In this document: positions 42,552 to 51,400 of the stretch, one piece after another
How the letters are laid out: every line of letters starts with the position of its first letter
Numbering within the stretch: position 1 is the first letter of the stretch
From: Paenibacillus aurantius
GTDB taxonomy: Bacteria; Bacillota; Bacilli; Paenibacillales; NBRC-103111
Direction of reading: 5' to 3'
Assembly: GCF_032268605.1 (NCBI RefSeq)
Contig: NZ_CP130318.1
Location: 749,501 to 813,500, forward strand
DNA: 64,000 nucleotides
Program-made: the position numbers and the translations under genes
The notes under the pieces: model-generated
What the model saw: the letters and a program-made list of their open reading frames with translations, nothing else
Told to the model about the DNA's origin: nothing
Database searches by the model: none

Positions 42552-43795
42552 AGCATCTTGTAGCCATAGAATGCAGCGGCTCACTTCCGATATCCACGCA
42601 TTCTCAGGAGGGGGTTACCCCCGAAGAGGCGGATGAGCTGGCCGCTTACGTCCGTCAGCAAGGGCTGGACGAGGAAGGGATAGTCTTTACTCGGCATGAA
42701 GTTCGTTTTATGAACTATGTAGGTTTTATCCAGTTAAGCTCTTGTTCCGTCGAGGTGCTGCCGAAGGTTACAGGAAATGACCCTGCGCATTCCAGACGAG
42801 TGCTTCTGCGCATGCTACAGCGGTCCGGGTTTCTAGATTTTCATGAAAGTCAGGTCAGTCAGCTGAAATTAGAACGAATGAACCTGATGGAAATAATAGG
42901 TTATCTTTTTACTTACCAACTCACACGCGAAATGCGAAAGGGCATCTACCGCACGTATCAAAGTGAACAAGGCGAGCTCCATCTCGTACGTGGGAAAATT
43001 GATATGAATCGTCAGCTTCGTCGTGAGGCCATGATGCAGGGCGGGGTTAGCTGTTTGTATGATGAGTTTCAAATAAACCATCCGCTAAATCAAGTGTTTA
43101 TGGCTGCCCTTCTGCTGGTAATATCTCGTTGCAAGTACACAGAGACTCGAAAAGCGGCGGCAAGTTGTTTGGCCTTACTAGATGGGGTTACCTCAGTCAC
43201 TACTAACCAAGCTCTTATGGGCCGGGTACATTTTGACAGAACAAACCGGCGATTTCAACCCTGTTTTACATTAGCTAAGCTTTTAATCAGTCAATCAGCA
43301 CCAGTACCAACACCAGGTTCTAGCAGGAGCAGTTCCATTCTGTTTAAGATGAATGATTTATTCGAAGCCTATGTTTCCTATCTAGCACGAAAGGTTTGTA
43401 ACCGAGTAACCGTCAAGGACCGAACTCACAAGCTGTTGGTACAGGCTGGTTCGAACCGAGGGGTCTTCCAGCTTGAGCCGGATTTGCTTTTAGAGAATCT
43501 TTCCGGCCAAACGGTGATCGTGGACACCAAGTGGAAGCTCCTCCATTCTTCCAGAGCGAGACATGGGGTACAAAGGCAGGATTTTTATCAAATGTACGCC
43601 TATCTGACGAGGTATAAGGATGTAGGAAGCGTTATTCTGTTGTATCCACATCATGAAGGAGTTCATGCAAGTGGAGAATGTTTAGAATCGTGGCACCTGG
43701 AGGGTAACCCCAACAAGTGGCTTAAGGTCTATACCATAGATTACGAGAATGAATATAAGGCTGGGAGGGACTTACAACAGCTCATAAATGCATAA
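42548..43795 (+). CDS. McrC-like nuclease subunit
   Basis: A 415-residue McrC-family protein. A helical/beta N-terminal part (VRFMNYVGFIQLSSCSVEVL, PKVTG), then GELHLVRGKIDMNRQL, typical of McrC, and a C-terminal PD-(D/E)xK nuclease: FQLEPDLLLENLSG (Asp near 309) with TVIVDTKWKLL (D-x-K near 326-328) and RQDFYQMYAYLTRYKD. It should cut DNA bound by the preceding ATPase, which it overlaps by ATGA. It is followed by a fragment gene, so the pair is a self-contained type IV restriction module. Confidence 0.9.
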   Translation: MKHLVAIECSGSLPISTHSQEGVTPEEADELAAYVRQQGLDEEGIVFTRHEVRFMNYVGFIQLSSCSVEVLPKVTGNDPAHSRRVLLRMLQRSGFLDFHESQVSQLKLERMNLMEIIGYLFTYQLTREMRKGIYRTYQSEQGELHLVRGKIDMNRQLRREAMMQGGVSCLYDEFQINHPLNQVFMAALLLVISRCKYTETRKAAASCLALLDGVTSVTTNQALMGRVHFDRTNRRFQPCFTLAKLLISQSAPVPTPGSSRSSSILFKMNDLFEAYVSYLARKVCNRVTVKDRTHKLLVQAGSNRGVFQLEPDLLLENLSGQTVIVDTKWKLLHSSRARHGVQRQDFYQMYAYLTRYKDVGSVILLYPHHEGVHASGECLESWHLEGNPNKWLKVYTIDYENEYKAGRDLQQLINA

Positions 43796-43836
43796 CACAA
43801 AAACTTTCCAGTGAAATCCTGCAAACGAGGTGCTTC

Positions 43837-44172
43837 ATGAAGCTAGGACTGTACGAGCAACTCATTCATAAACTCACAAGGGATCAGCTTTCTTCTTTGG
43901 ATCCTTCGTTGTTTCATGTTGGCAAAGAATCGCTAGATCCGGAAGAGGCACGGAAGCAACTGCTGCAGGAGGGAATGTTGGAAGCGGCGCGTAATGGCCG
44001 CATGCTGGGCCGTCCGCCGGGTAGACACTTCGCGGTCATTCGCCAGCAAATTGCATCCTATCTATTCCAGGCGCCCCGCTACCGAAGGGCCGCCGCGGCA
44101 AAGTCAAGGTGCAGCTTGACCATGTGCATGTGGACCGCGTGGAGCGGGTAATGCGGATTGATGTAGAAAGCT
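43837..44172 (+). pseudogene. helicase-like N-terminal fragment
   Basis: The first 45 codons, KLGLYEQLIHKLTRDQLSSL then FHVGKESLDPEEARKQLLQE, resemble the beginning of PLD/DEAD-type helicases with DUF3427. After that the sequence becomes unrelated and proline/arginine-rich; another frame ends KVKVQLDHVHVDRVERVMRI. The bulk of the helicase is missing, so this is probably a deletion remnant between the two McrBC modules. Confidence 0.5.
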
Positions 44173-44196
44173 AACTATGACTAAGACGGAGGATCT

Positions 44197-46452
44197 ATGA
44201 ACATCCAACAAATAGAAGAAGCCCTCTCAATTTCTGATACAGCGTTACGTTGTCAGCGGGTACTCGATGAAGTACAACCGGTACTTAGACAATTGATGGA
44301 TGACTTTAAAAATAAACATGAGGCGGAAGTACCTAAACTTTTGGACTATAGCGTCAATACCTACGAGGTAACGCTTAGAACAACCATGCACGATGCGCGA
44401 AATCCAAATTATGCGGAACAAAAGCGGAATTCGGATATCGGTAAAAAAGCGTGGATTGAATTAGCGGACAAAAGCTATTCCTTCCAAACAGAGTTTTGGG
44501 TACTTAATCTTGGCTTTTACGGTCCTGAAAGAAAGTGTAAGATTGTACTCCCAACCAATTTTTATCCGTTATGGGAAGCCATCCGGACTAAAGGAAATGA
44601 GAAGGAATTTGCTAAAGTAATCGAATCTCTACCTGAAGAAATAGAAATCCAAACTTCGGATAAGGACATCTTTTTGAATAAAGATGAACTCATCCCATTC
44701 CTTCAAAAGTGCGTGTCCGAGAAGAAAAAACCATGGTTCTATTTTGGTACGTTTATTGATTTTGATAATCTCGTATCCTCGGAGCAGATTCTGGATTTGA
44801 TGTGGACGACGTGGAACCGGATGAAACCGATAAAAGACTATTTAGAGCAAGAGACGTCAAGACACGCGCTCTCCTTGAGAATGCTGCATGCGTTGCATGA
44901 GCATCAAGATCCAGTATCGCTAAAGCTCTACGGCCGAACCTATGAAATTAAATTCGAAGAGGTTTTCAAAAACAAGTCTTATCAGCGGCGCCAGAACTTC
45001 GGAATTTATGACAAAGGACAGCTGGTCACGGACGGAGCTTTGGCGGGCTACCGAAGAGAACCGAATGAAGCAGTGGGGATCTTCGTTAATGGTGCCGGTT
45101 TTATTTTTTCAAATCTGCGCAACCTGCATGGAGATGGCTGTGTAAAATGGAAAATTACGAAGAGTTTTAGACATCACAAAAAAGAAAGTGAAGATGTCAA
45201 TAAGGCCACGCAGCAAAGGGCGATGGAGGCACTTGAGGTCCATGGCTTTAACCTGGAAGGAAATACGTTTACCGTAGGAACATGGGATAATGTAAATTTG
45301 CAATTTGTGGAGCCCAGCGGAGAAATAAAACGGAGATTTATTGCAGCAGCTGTCCTTTTCGCTGAAAGCACCGGAATGATTAACCTACCAAAAGATGCTC
45401 AGATTTCTGAAAGCAATGTAATGATTACTGATGAAACTGAGGCAGAACTGGAAGGGGAGTTATTCGAGCATGACTTTGATCTGTCCAGCATCATCAGCAA
45501 CATTCAGGGAAGCGGACTTACGTATAGCCAAGCGATCATACGTGATTTCCATCTGAATTTAGTATGCTTGGAAGATAAGCACTTTGTCATTTTGAATGGA
45601 ATCTCAGGTACAGGAAAAACAAAGCTATGTCTGCTGTACGCAAATGCAGTATACGGAAAACCACTTGACGCGGTAAATCCATATTTAAAAGTGATCCCGG
45701 TCAGGCCTGACTGGACGGATTCCACATCCTTGTTTGGCTATTACAGTGCCTTGGAAAAGAGATATGTACGCACCCCCTTCCTAAATGCAGTTCTTCAGGC
45801 CATCCAAGAGGGGAAGCCGATGTTTATTGTTCTGGATGAAATGAATCTGGCTCGAGTTGAATACTATTTGAGCGATTATTTAAGTGCAATTGAATCAAGA
45901 CAGTCCGTACGGTTGCATACCGAAGACCATATAACGGATGTTCCAAAGGAGCTGCACATCCCTAATAACTTATACGTTATTGGGACAATTAACGTGGATG
46001 AAACGACTCACAGTATCTCGGATAAAGTATTGGACCGAGCTTTTGTCATGACGTTATCGGATGTCGACCTGGATCAATTTTGGGAATTGGTAGGTACAAA
46101 ATATAGGACAGTTCTGCAAAGTGAATGGGTATTAATGAAGCAGCTTCATGAAAAGCTAAGCCACTTTGATCTCCATTTCGGATATCGCACGATGAATGAA
46201 ATCATTCGTAAGTTGTACGCCAATTTTCAGTTGCCCGAGGAAATCCGTTTGAATAAAGCAGAAGCCGTCGATCGTGTAATCGCAGAGAAGGTATTGCCGA
46301 AGATAAGGGGAGACGAACGGGTTGAGCCCCTACTTGAGCAATTGGTGGAGTGGACAAATTCCTCTTTTGGTGACCATTCCGTTTCGCTAGCGCATTTGAA
46401 ACGCATGAAGGGGGAACTGGATCGTTATGGTGCCACCCAGTTCTGGAGATAG
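44197..46452 (+). CDS. second McrB-like AAA+ ATPase
   Basis: A 751-residue protein. Residues 1-430 are an uncharacterised N-terminal region (LADKSYSFQTEFWVLNLGFY and similar). The C-terminal AAA+ part has Walker A NGISGTGKTKLCLLYA near 467, VRPDWTDSTSLFGYY, Walker B MFIVLDEMNLARVEYYLSDY near 541, and GTINVDETTHSISDKVLDRA near 594, where the McrB 'NTAD' is replaced by NVDE. This variant usually pairs with DUF2357-nuclease proteins, as here. GACGGAGGATCT is a proper ribosome site. Its last 26 bases overlap the partner gene. Confidence 0.85.
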   Translation: MNIQQIEEALSISDTALRCQRVLDEVQPVLRQLMDDFKNKHEAEVPKLLDYSVNTYEVTLRTTMHDARNPNYAEQKRNSDIGKKAWIELADKSYSFQTEFWVLNLGFYGPERKCKIVLPTNFYPLWEAIRTKGNEKEFAKVIESLPEEIEIQTSDKDIFLNKDELIPFLQKCVSEKKKPWFYFGTFIDFDNLVSSEQILDLMWTTWNRMKPIKDYLEQETSRHALSLRMLHALHEHQDPVSLKLYGRTYEIKFEEVFKNKSYQRRQNFGIYDKGQLVTDGALAGYRREPNEAVGIFVNGAGFIFSNLRNLHGDGCVKWKITKSFRHHKKESEDVNKATQQRAMEALEVHGFNLEGNTFTVGTWDNVNLQFVEPSGEIKRRFIAAAVLFAESTGMINLPKDAQISESNVMITDETEAELEGELFEHDFDLSSIISNIQGSGLTYSQAIIRDFHLNLVCLEDKHFVILNGISGTGKTKLCLLYANAVYGKPLDAVNPYLKVIPVRPDWTDSTSLFGYYSALEKRYVRTPFLNAVLQAIQEGKPMFIVLDEMNLARVEYYLSDYLSAIESRQSVRLHTEDHITDVPKELHIPNNLYVIGTINVDETTHSISDKVLDRAFVMTLSDVDLDQFWELVGTKYRTVLQSEWVLMKQLHEKLSHFDLHFGYRTMNEIIRKLYANFQLPEEIRLNKAEAVDRVIAEKVLPKIRGDERVEPLLEQLVEWTNSSFGDHSVSLAHLKRMKGELDRYGATQFWR

Positions 46453-47914
46453 TGGTCTTCATTTTAAATGTCCGGACACGGGATCCTGGATTTCTATTGA
46501 GCTCATGCGGTTCGAAGAGGCGAAAACATATCACTGGAGATCATCCTTTCGATCTCCATTTGGTTTTCTCTTCAATAACATCCCCCTTCCGATGATCCAG
46601 ACGAAGGAGGGGTGGGAAGGCGAAGTGATGATGCCTTTCCAGTCGGGCATGATTACATTTACGATTGAGCAGACTGAACGGAAAAATGTCAAGTCCTATT
46701 TGTATCCGGATAGGCGAAAATTGACGGAATCCGAGTATCAAAGGATGATTACAGACATCCTTACGGAGGCAGCCGCTTGTTTTCAATTCCAAGGGGCTAA
46801 GCTGGCATTCGATAGTAGTGGCTTTGAAAGAAGAATCTCGATTGCACAATGGGATTATATCGAGCGATCCTTTTATCGGTTGTGCCAGCTATTTCGGGAT
46901 ATTCAAGGAGCGCCTTTACGCAGGCTTAATACAGAGAATCAGTGGATGCGAAGGGAAAATGTCAAACATGTCACCCCCTCGCTCCTAGCTTGGTCGGAAC
47001 GTCATCCTAGCAGTGGAATGACTCCTGAAACCCCGGTTTCAACCATGCTATGGACTGAGGTTAGAGAGGATTCGTTTGACGTTTATGAAAACCGGGTCAT
47101 TCTCCGCCAAATGCGGGAGCTGCAATATCTTTTGAAACAGTATCAATCGATATCCGTCGATACGATTCGGTTGAAGGCCATAAAATATAATGACCAAGTA
47201 AGTTATTGGCTTCGCTCATTGTTTTTTCAAAAAGTTAAGCTACACCAAGGTCCAATCGTCATCTCTCAGGTATTTCGGAAGCATCCTATTTATCGCAGTT
47301 GGTTTTCCTGGTTTAAGCAGCTTTATCAGTTTGATCGGTACACAGTCGGTATGAAAAACTCGATCCCCCTAAAAGATACCTATCATTTATACGAGATTTG
47401 GGTTTTTATGCAAATGGTCAGGATGCTTCGAGTAAACGATCTGCTCTTGGATGCGAAGAAGATGTTTTCGTTAGAGCAGGATGGTCTGGTTCTGAGCTTA
47501 TCGGAGAAGAAAGAAAACCGCGTTCGATTGGTTGGTGGCGCTACCTTGGCCTACCAACGGTGGTTTACCCGTTCCACTCAAGAATTTATGACCTATACCC
47601 ATGGGATGAAACCGGACATCGTACTGGAGAAGGAGGGCAAGCTTTATGTGTTCGATCCGAAGTATCGACTTGACCATAACCTCCCGCTTGCTCTTGGGGA
47701 GATGCATAAATATCGGGATGGCATTGTGCGGAGGTCGGACAGCACTAGGGCAGTTGAAGAGGTCTACATTATTACACCAGCAGCAGGAGTAGATAATACG
47801 CATTTTTTTGAAGATGAATACCGGAAGAAATATCGGATGGGGGCTTATTGTTTGAAGTCGGGGGAAATAAATCAAGAGTTGAGTCAACTATTGCTTGGTA
47901 AATTACAAGGTTAA
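46427..47914 (+). CDS. DUF2357 protein with PD-(D/E)xK nuclease (McrC-like partner)
   Basis: A 495-residue protein. The N-terminal DUF2357-type region includes LWTEVREDSFDVYENRVILR QMREL (near 205-228), and the C-terminal nuclease contains YTHGMKPDIVLEKEG (Asp near 397) and LYVFDPKYRLD (D-x-K near 408-410). This is the effector subunit of a McrBC-like system whose ATPase is the overlapping upstream gene. It is the last gene of the island; a terminator follows at 48041. Confidence 0.85.
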   Translation: MVPPSSGDSGLHFKCPDTGSWISIELMRFEEAKTYHWRSSFRSPFGFLFNNIPLPMIQTKEGWEGEVMMPFQSGMITFTIEQTERKNVKSYLYPDRRKLTESEYQRMITDILTEAAACFQFQGAKLAFDSSGFERRISIAQWDYIERSFYRLCQLFRDIQGAPLRRLNTENQWMRRENVKHVTPSLLAWSERHPSSGMTPETPVSTMLWTEVREDSFDVYENRVILRQMRELQYLLKQYQSISVDTIRLKAIKYNDQVSYWLRSLFFQKVKLHQGPIVISQVFRKHPIYRSWFSWFKQLYQFDRYTVGMKNSIPLKDTYHLYEIWVFMQMVRMLRVNDLLLDAKKMFSLEQDGLVLSLSEKKENRVRLVGGATLAYQRWFTRSTQEFMTYTHGMKPDIVLEKEGKLYVFDPKYRLDHNLPLALGEMHKYRDGIVRRSDSTRAVEEVYIITPAAGVDNTHFFEDEYRKKYRMGAYCLKSGEINQELSQLLLGKLQG

Positions 47915-48425
47915 AATGCTACGAGATGGCTCTCAAAGGGTACGATCCATCAACAGGATCAGATTATCATTTTCAATAAGATGTTATGGAAAAAAACTAA
48001 ATATTATCGGCAATAGGTAACGGCAGCTAGAAAATAACGAAGGGCAGTGCGGAGACGGACCATCGTGGGTCTGTGTCTGCACTGCCCTTTTTGGTTTACC
48101 GGATTTCCGAAAGGGGGACGAAAGTCCCTCCTTTCGATTGATCCTATCAGACTGTGTCGAAATAAGGAGGAATTTATTACTTTAGAAACATGTACCATTC
48201 CTGTACTAACATTTAGGGCTGTGCTACCATATGAATAGAAGCTTTCAGCTCAAGCTGAAAGTGACATAACACAGGTTTTTTACGAATACCAGAAGCCGTT
48301 TGGAAGAGGAGGGGCAGATCGGAAACGGAATAAACATTAATCTAGTAAGCTTACCGTTTCGAAAGCGCAAAACCGCTAGTTGACGATCGCAAGTAGAATG
48401 GATCCACTTCGAAGGAGGCGGCATT
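47915..48425. other. island's right-edge intergenic region
   Basis: About 510 bases. Besides the terminator at 48041-48092 there is a perfect hairpin at 48242-48261 (CTTTCAGC-TCAA-GCTGAAAG) and an AAGGAGG site at 48163-48169 not followed by a standard start codon. The last 100 bases before the giant gene are GC-richer and may fold, but match no riboswitch I know. Confidence 0.4.
48041..48092. terminator. strong terminator after McrBC modules
   Basis: AGGGCAGTGC pairs with GCACTGCCCT, extended inside by AGACGGACC/GGGTCTGTGTCT, followed by TTTTTGG. Confidence 0.9.
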
Positions 48426-51400
48426 TTGTACGACGCATTTCGCAGTAAAGTTGGACTTGTTCTGTTATGTGTCCTTATGGTGTTCATGTCCCTAGGCCTT
48501 AGCGGCTTTGTATCCGCGGAAGCGGCAGGGCAGCCGGACCAGGAAGGCTTGGAAAACCCGGGTTTCGAGTTAAGCTCCGCGGGCGGGGCTGTACCGGGTT
48601 GGTCTCTATTGCTCGGGGCCGGCAAGAACGGAAGCTTTGCCACAAGCTCGGAGCAATTCCACAGCGGCAATTCGAGCCTGAAGCTCGTCGATAACGATAG
48701 CGTCAGCTTCGCGATCGAGAGCCGCAAGGTCCCGGTTACGGCCGGTCAGACCTACAAGGCCGATACGTATTGGTACCTGCAGTCGGGTGCCGCCCAGCTG
48801 CAGCTGAGATTTTACGATCCGACCGGCGTGCTGATCAGTGGAAGCATCGCCGTCGATAACCCGAACTTTACGACGGGACCGACGAATCAATGGATCCCCT
48901 TAAGCGTTCAGGCGGCCGTTCCGGAGCAGGGGGCCTATTTGACCGTCGTGCTCGTTACCGGCAAGACCTCGAAGGGGACGATGTATGTGGACGACGTCGC
49001 GTTGTCCCGCAGCCTGCCGATCGAGAATAACGGCTTTGAGGCGGCCGCGGACGGCTCCACTGTTGTTCCAAGCTGGACCCAAACCTTCGGCGTTGGGAAG
49101 ATTGGAAGCGTTTCCCTGGATACGACGACGGTCAAGAGCGGTGCGGCCAGCCTTCGCCTTAATGATCAGGACGCGGTGAATTTCGGTGTCGAAAGCGCTA
49201 AGACCCCGGTTGTCGCAGGCCGCGAGCAAACCGTCACGTCCGCCGTCTATATCGGAAGCGGGCCAGTGCAGCTGCAGCTCCGTTACTATGATCCGACGGG
49301 CAAGCTGACCGGGACGATTGCCGTGAACGACCCGAACTACACGTCGCAGCCCGTTGGAGTCTGGCAGACGATAAGCGTCAAGGCGGTCGCCCCGCAAGCC
49401 GCGACCCAGGCGTCCGTCGTGCTGGTCAGCGGCAAAACGACCAAGGGCGTATCCTACTGGGACGACGTCGTCCTGATGGAGCGCCTGCCGGATTATGTCA
49501 GTCAAACGGACCCCGGACCGGGAACGGTGTATCCCACTTTGCAGAACGCCGGGTTCGAGCAGCCACTGAACGGAAGCGGCATTCCGAATTGGTCGCGGGC
49601 GTTCGGCACGCAGCCGACTACGCTCAGCGCGGACCGCTATTTGGAAGGCTCCCGCAGCCTGGTGCTCGCAGATAGCTCGGATGCCGATCCGCTCGGCGTG
49701 ATCAGCGATTTTATCGCGGTAACGCCGGGCAAGCTCTACACGGCCGGCTCCATGTTGTCCGGCGATGGAGCGGGCAACGCGGAAATGTACCTGCGTTTCT
49801 ATGACGCGAACGATACGCTTCTGAGCAATGTGAATACGGTAGCGGCGAATCCGCCGGCGGGCTGGCAGGCGCTTACGCTAAAGCAGGCTGCTCCCGCGGG
49901 AGCCGTGAAGGCCGCCGTTGTGCTGTATTCGAGCAAAACGAATATAGGAACGTATTATTTCGATCGTTTAACCTGGTCGGAGGAGCTGCCTCCGCCGCCC
50001 GCTCAGCTGTATCTCGTGAACGGCAGCTTCGAGCAGCCGCTTCAAGGGAGTGCGATTCCCGGCTGGACCGTGAAGTCCGGACTGGCCTCGCTTACTGCTT
50101 CGACGGCGACGGACGGCAGCAGCAGCCTCTTCGTGCAGAATGTGAAAACGACCGGCAGCGGCATCAACATGGACAGCGGGCTGATCGACGTGGAAGAGAA
50201 CGCTGACTACCGGCTTTCGACCCAGGTCAACCTGGAGGCCGGAGGGCTTGAGGGGCTGTACGTTTATGTCTATGACGCCCAAGGCAATCTCGTCAAAAGC
50301 CCCGACGGGAAGGATTTCCAAACCTACCTGAGCGCGCTTCCGGGAACGGCGATTCCGGCGGGCGAATGGACGTATGTCGAGAAGCGGTTCACCGTTCCGG
50401 CAGGCGGGAAGAAGCTGAAGGTGTCGCTTATCTCCGGGAATAGGAAGGACTACCGTCTATACCTGGACGATGTCAGCGTGCTGAAGGTGCTCGCCAACGG
50501 AGACATGGAGAAGCCTGCGGCGGACGGCGTCATTCCGGGCTGGAAGAAGTTTGCGGCCTCCGACGCGTCAAGCTTCGGTCTCACGAACGAGCTGTCTGCA
50601 GGCGGCACCGCAAGCCTTAAATTGACCAACACTCCGGGGCAGTACTTGAACGTAGTGAGCGATCGGATCCCTGTCGAGCCGGGCGCCACCTACACAGCTC
50701 TGTCCAAAACGTACATTCAAGCCGGCTCCTCCGGCATGTATGTCCGCTTTTTCGATGCCTCCGGCGCTTATTTGGGCAAGCAGAACTGGAGCATTTTGTC
50801 GGAGCCGACGGACGCCTGGTTCGATCAATTCGTGAAATTTACCGTACCGGCTGAGGCGGCTTACGCTGCGGTGATGTATGCCGGTTCGAACAACAGGACG
50901 TATACCTACTATGCGGACGATGTCCGAATCCTGCGGGGAGATCACGAAGTGAAAGAGGTACCGGTACCTGATAATTCTATTCTGAAAGTAGGAGAAGATC
51001 TGGGCGTCCAGATCCGCAAAGCGACGCTGATGCGGGGGGCTTACGGCAAGGACGGTCAAGGCCGGGATGTGATGTACACGGTTGTAGCGGGTGCGCCTTC
51101 CGTCTTCACGATCATCGATATCTCGACGGGAACCGTTACCTCGAGCAAGCCGATGCCGGATACGTCGGGTGCCTGGTCGGTGACAACCGCCAGCGACGGC
51201 ACGGTCTATCTGGGAGCGTACAACCTGGGGCTGCTGTATCGGTACATCCCGCAAACCGACGAGCTGATTAACCTGGGTCACCCGCTGCCGACCAAAGATT
51301 CCGTGCTGTATCCGATGGCCGCGGGCAAGGATGGCAAAATGTACGGCAGCACGTACCCGACCGCCAATCTGTATGAATACGATCCGGCCACGAACCGCTT

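Noticed and set aside
48047-48238. 63-codon frame following McrBC modules
   Set aside because: It overlaps a strong terminator; the internal AAGGAGG is not followed by a standard start codon.
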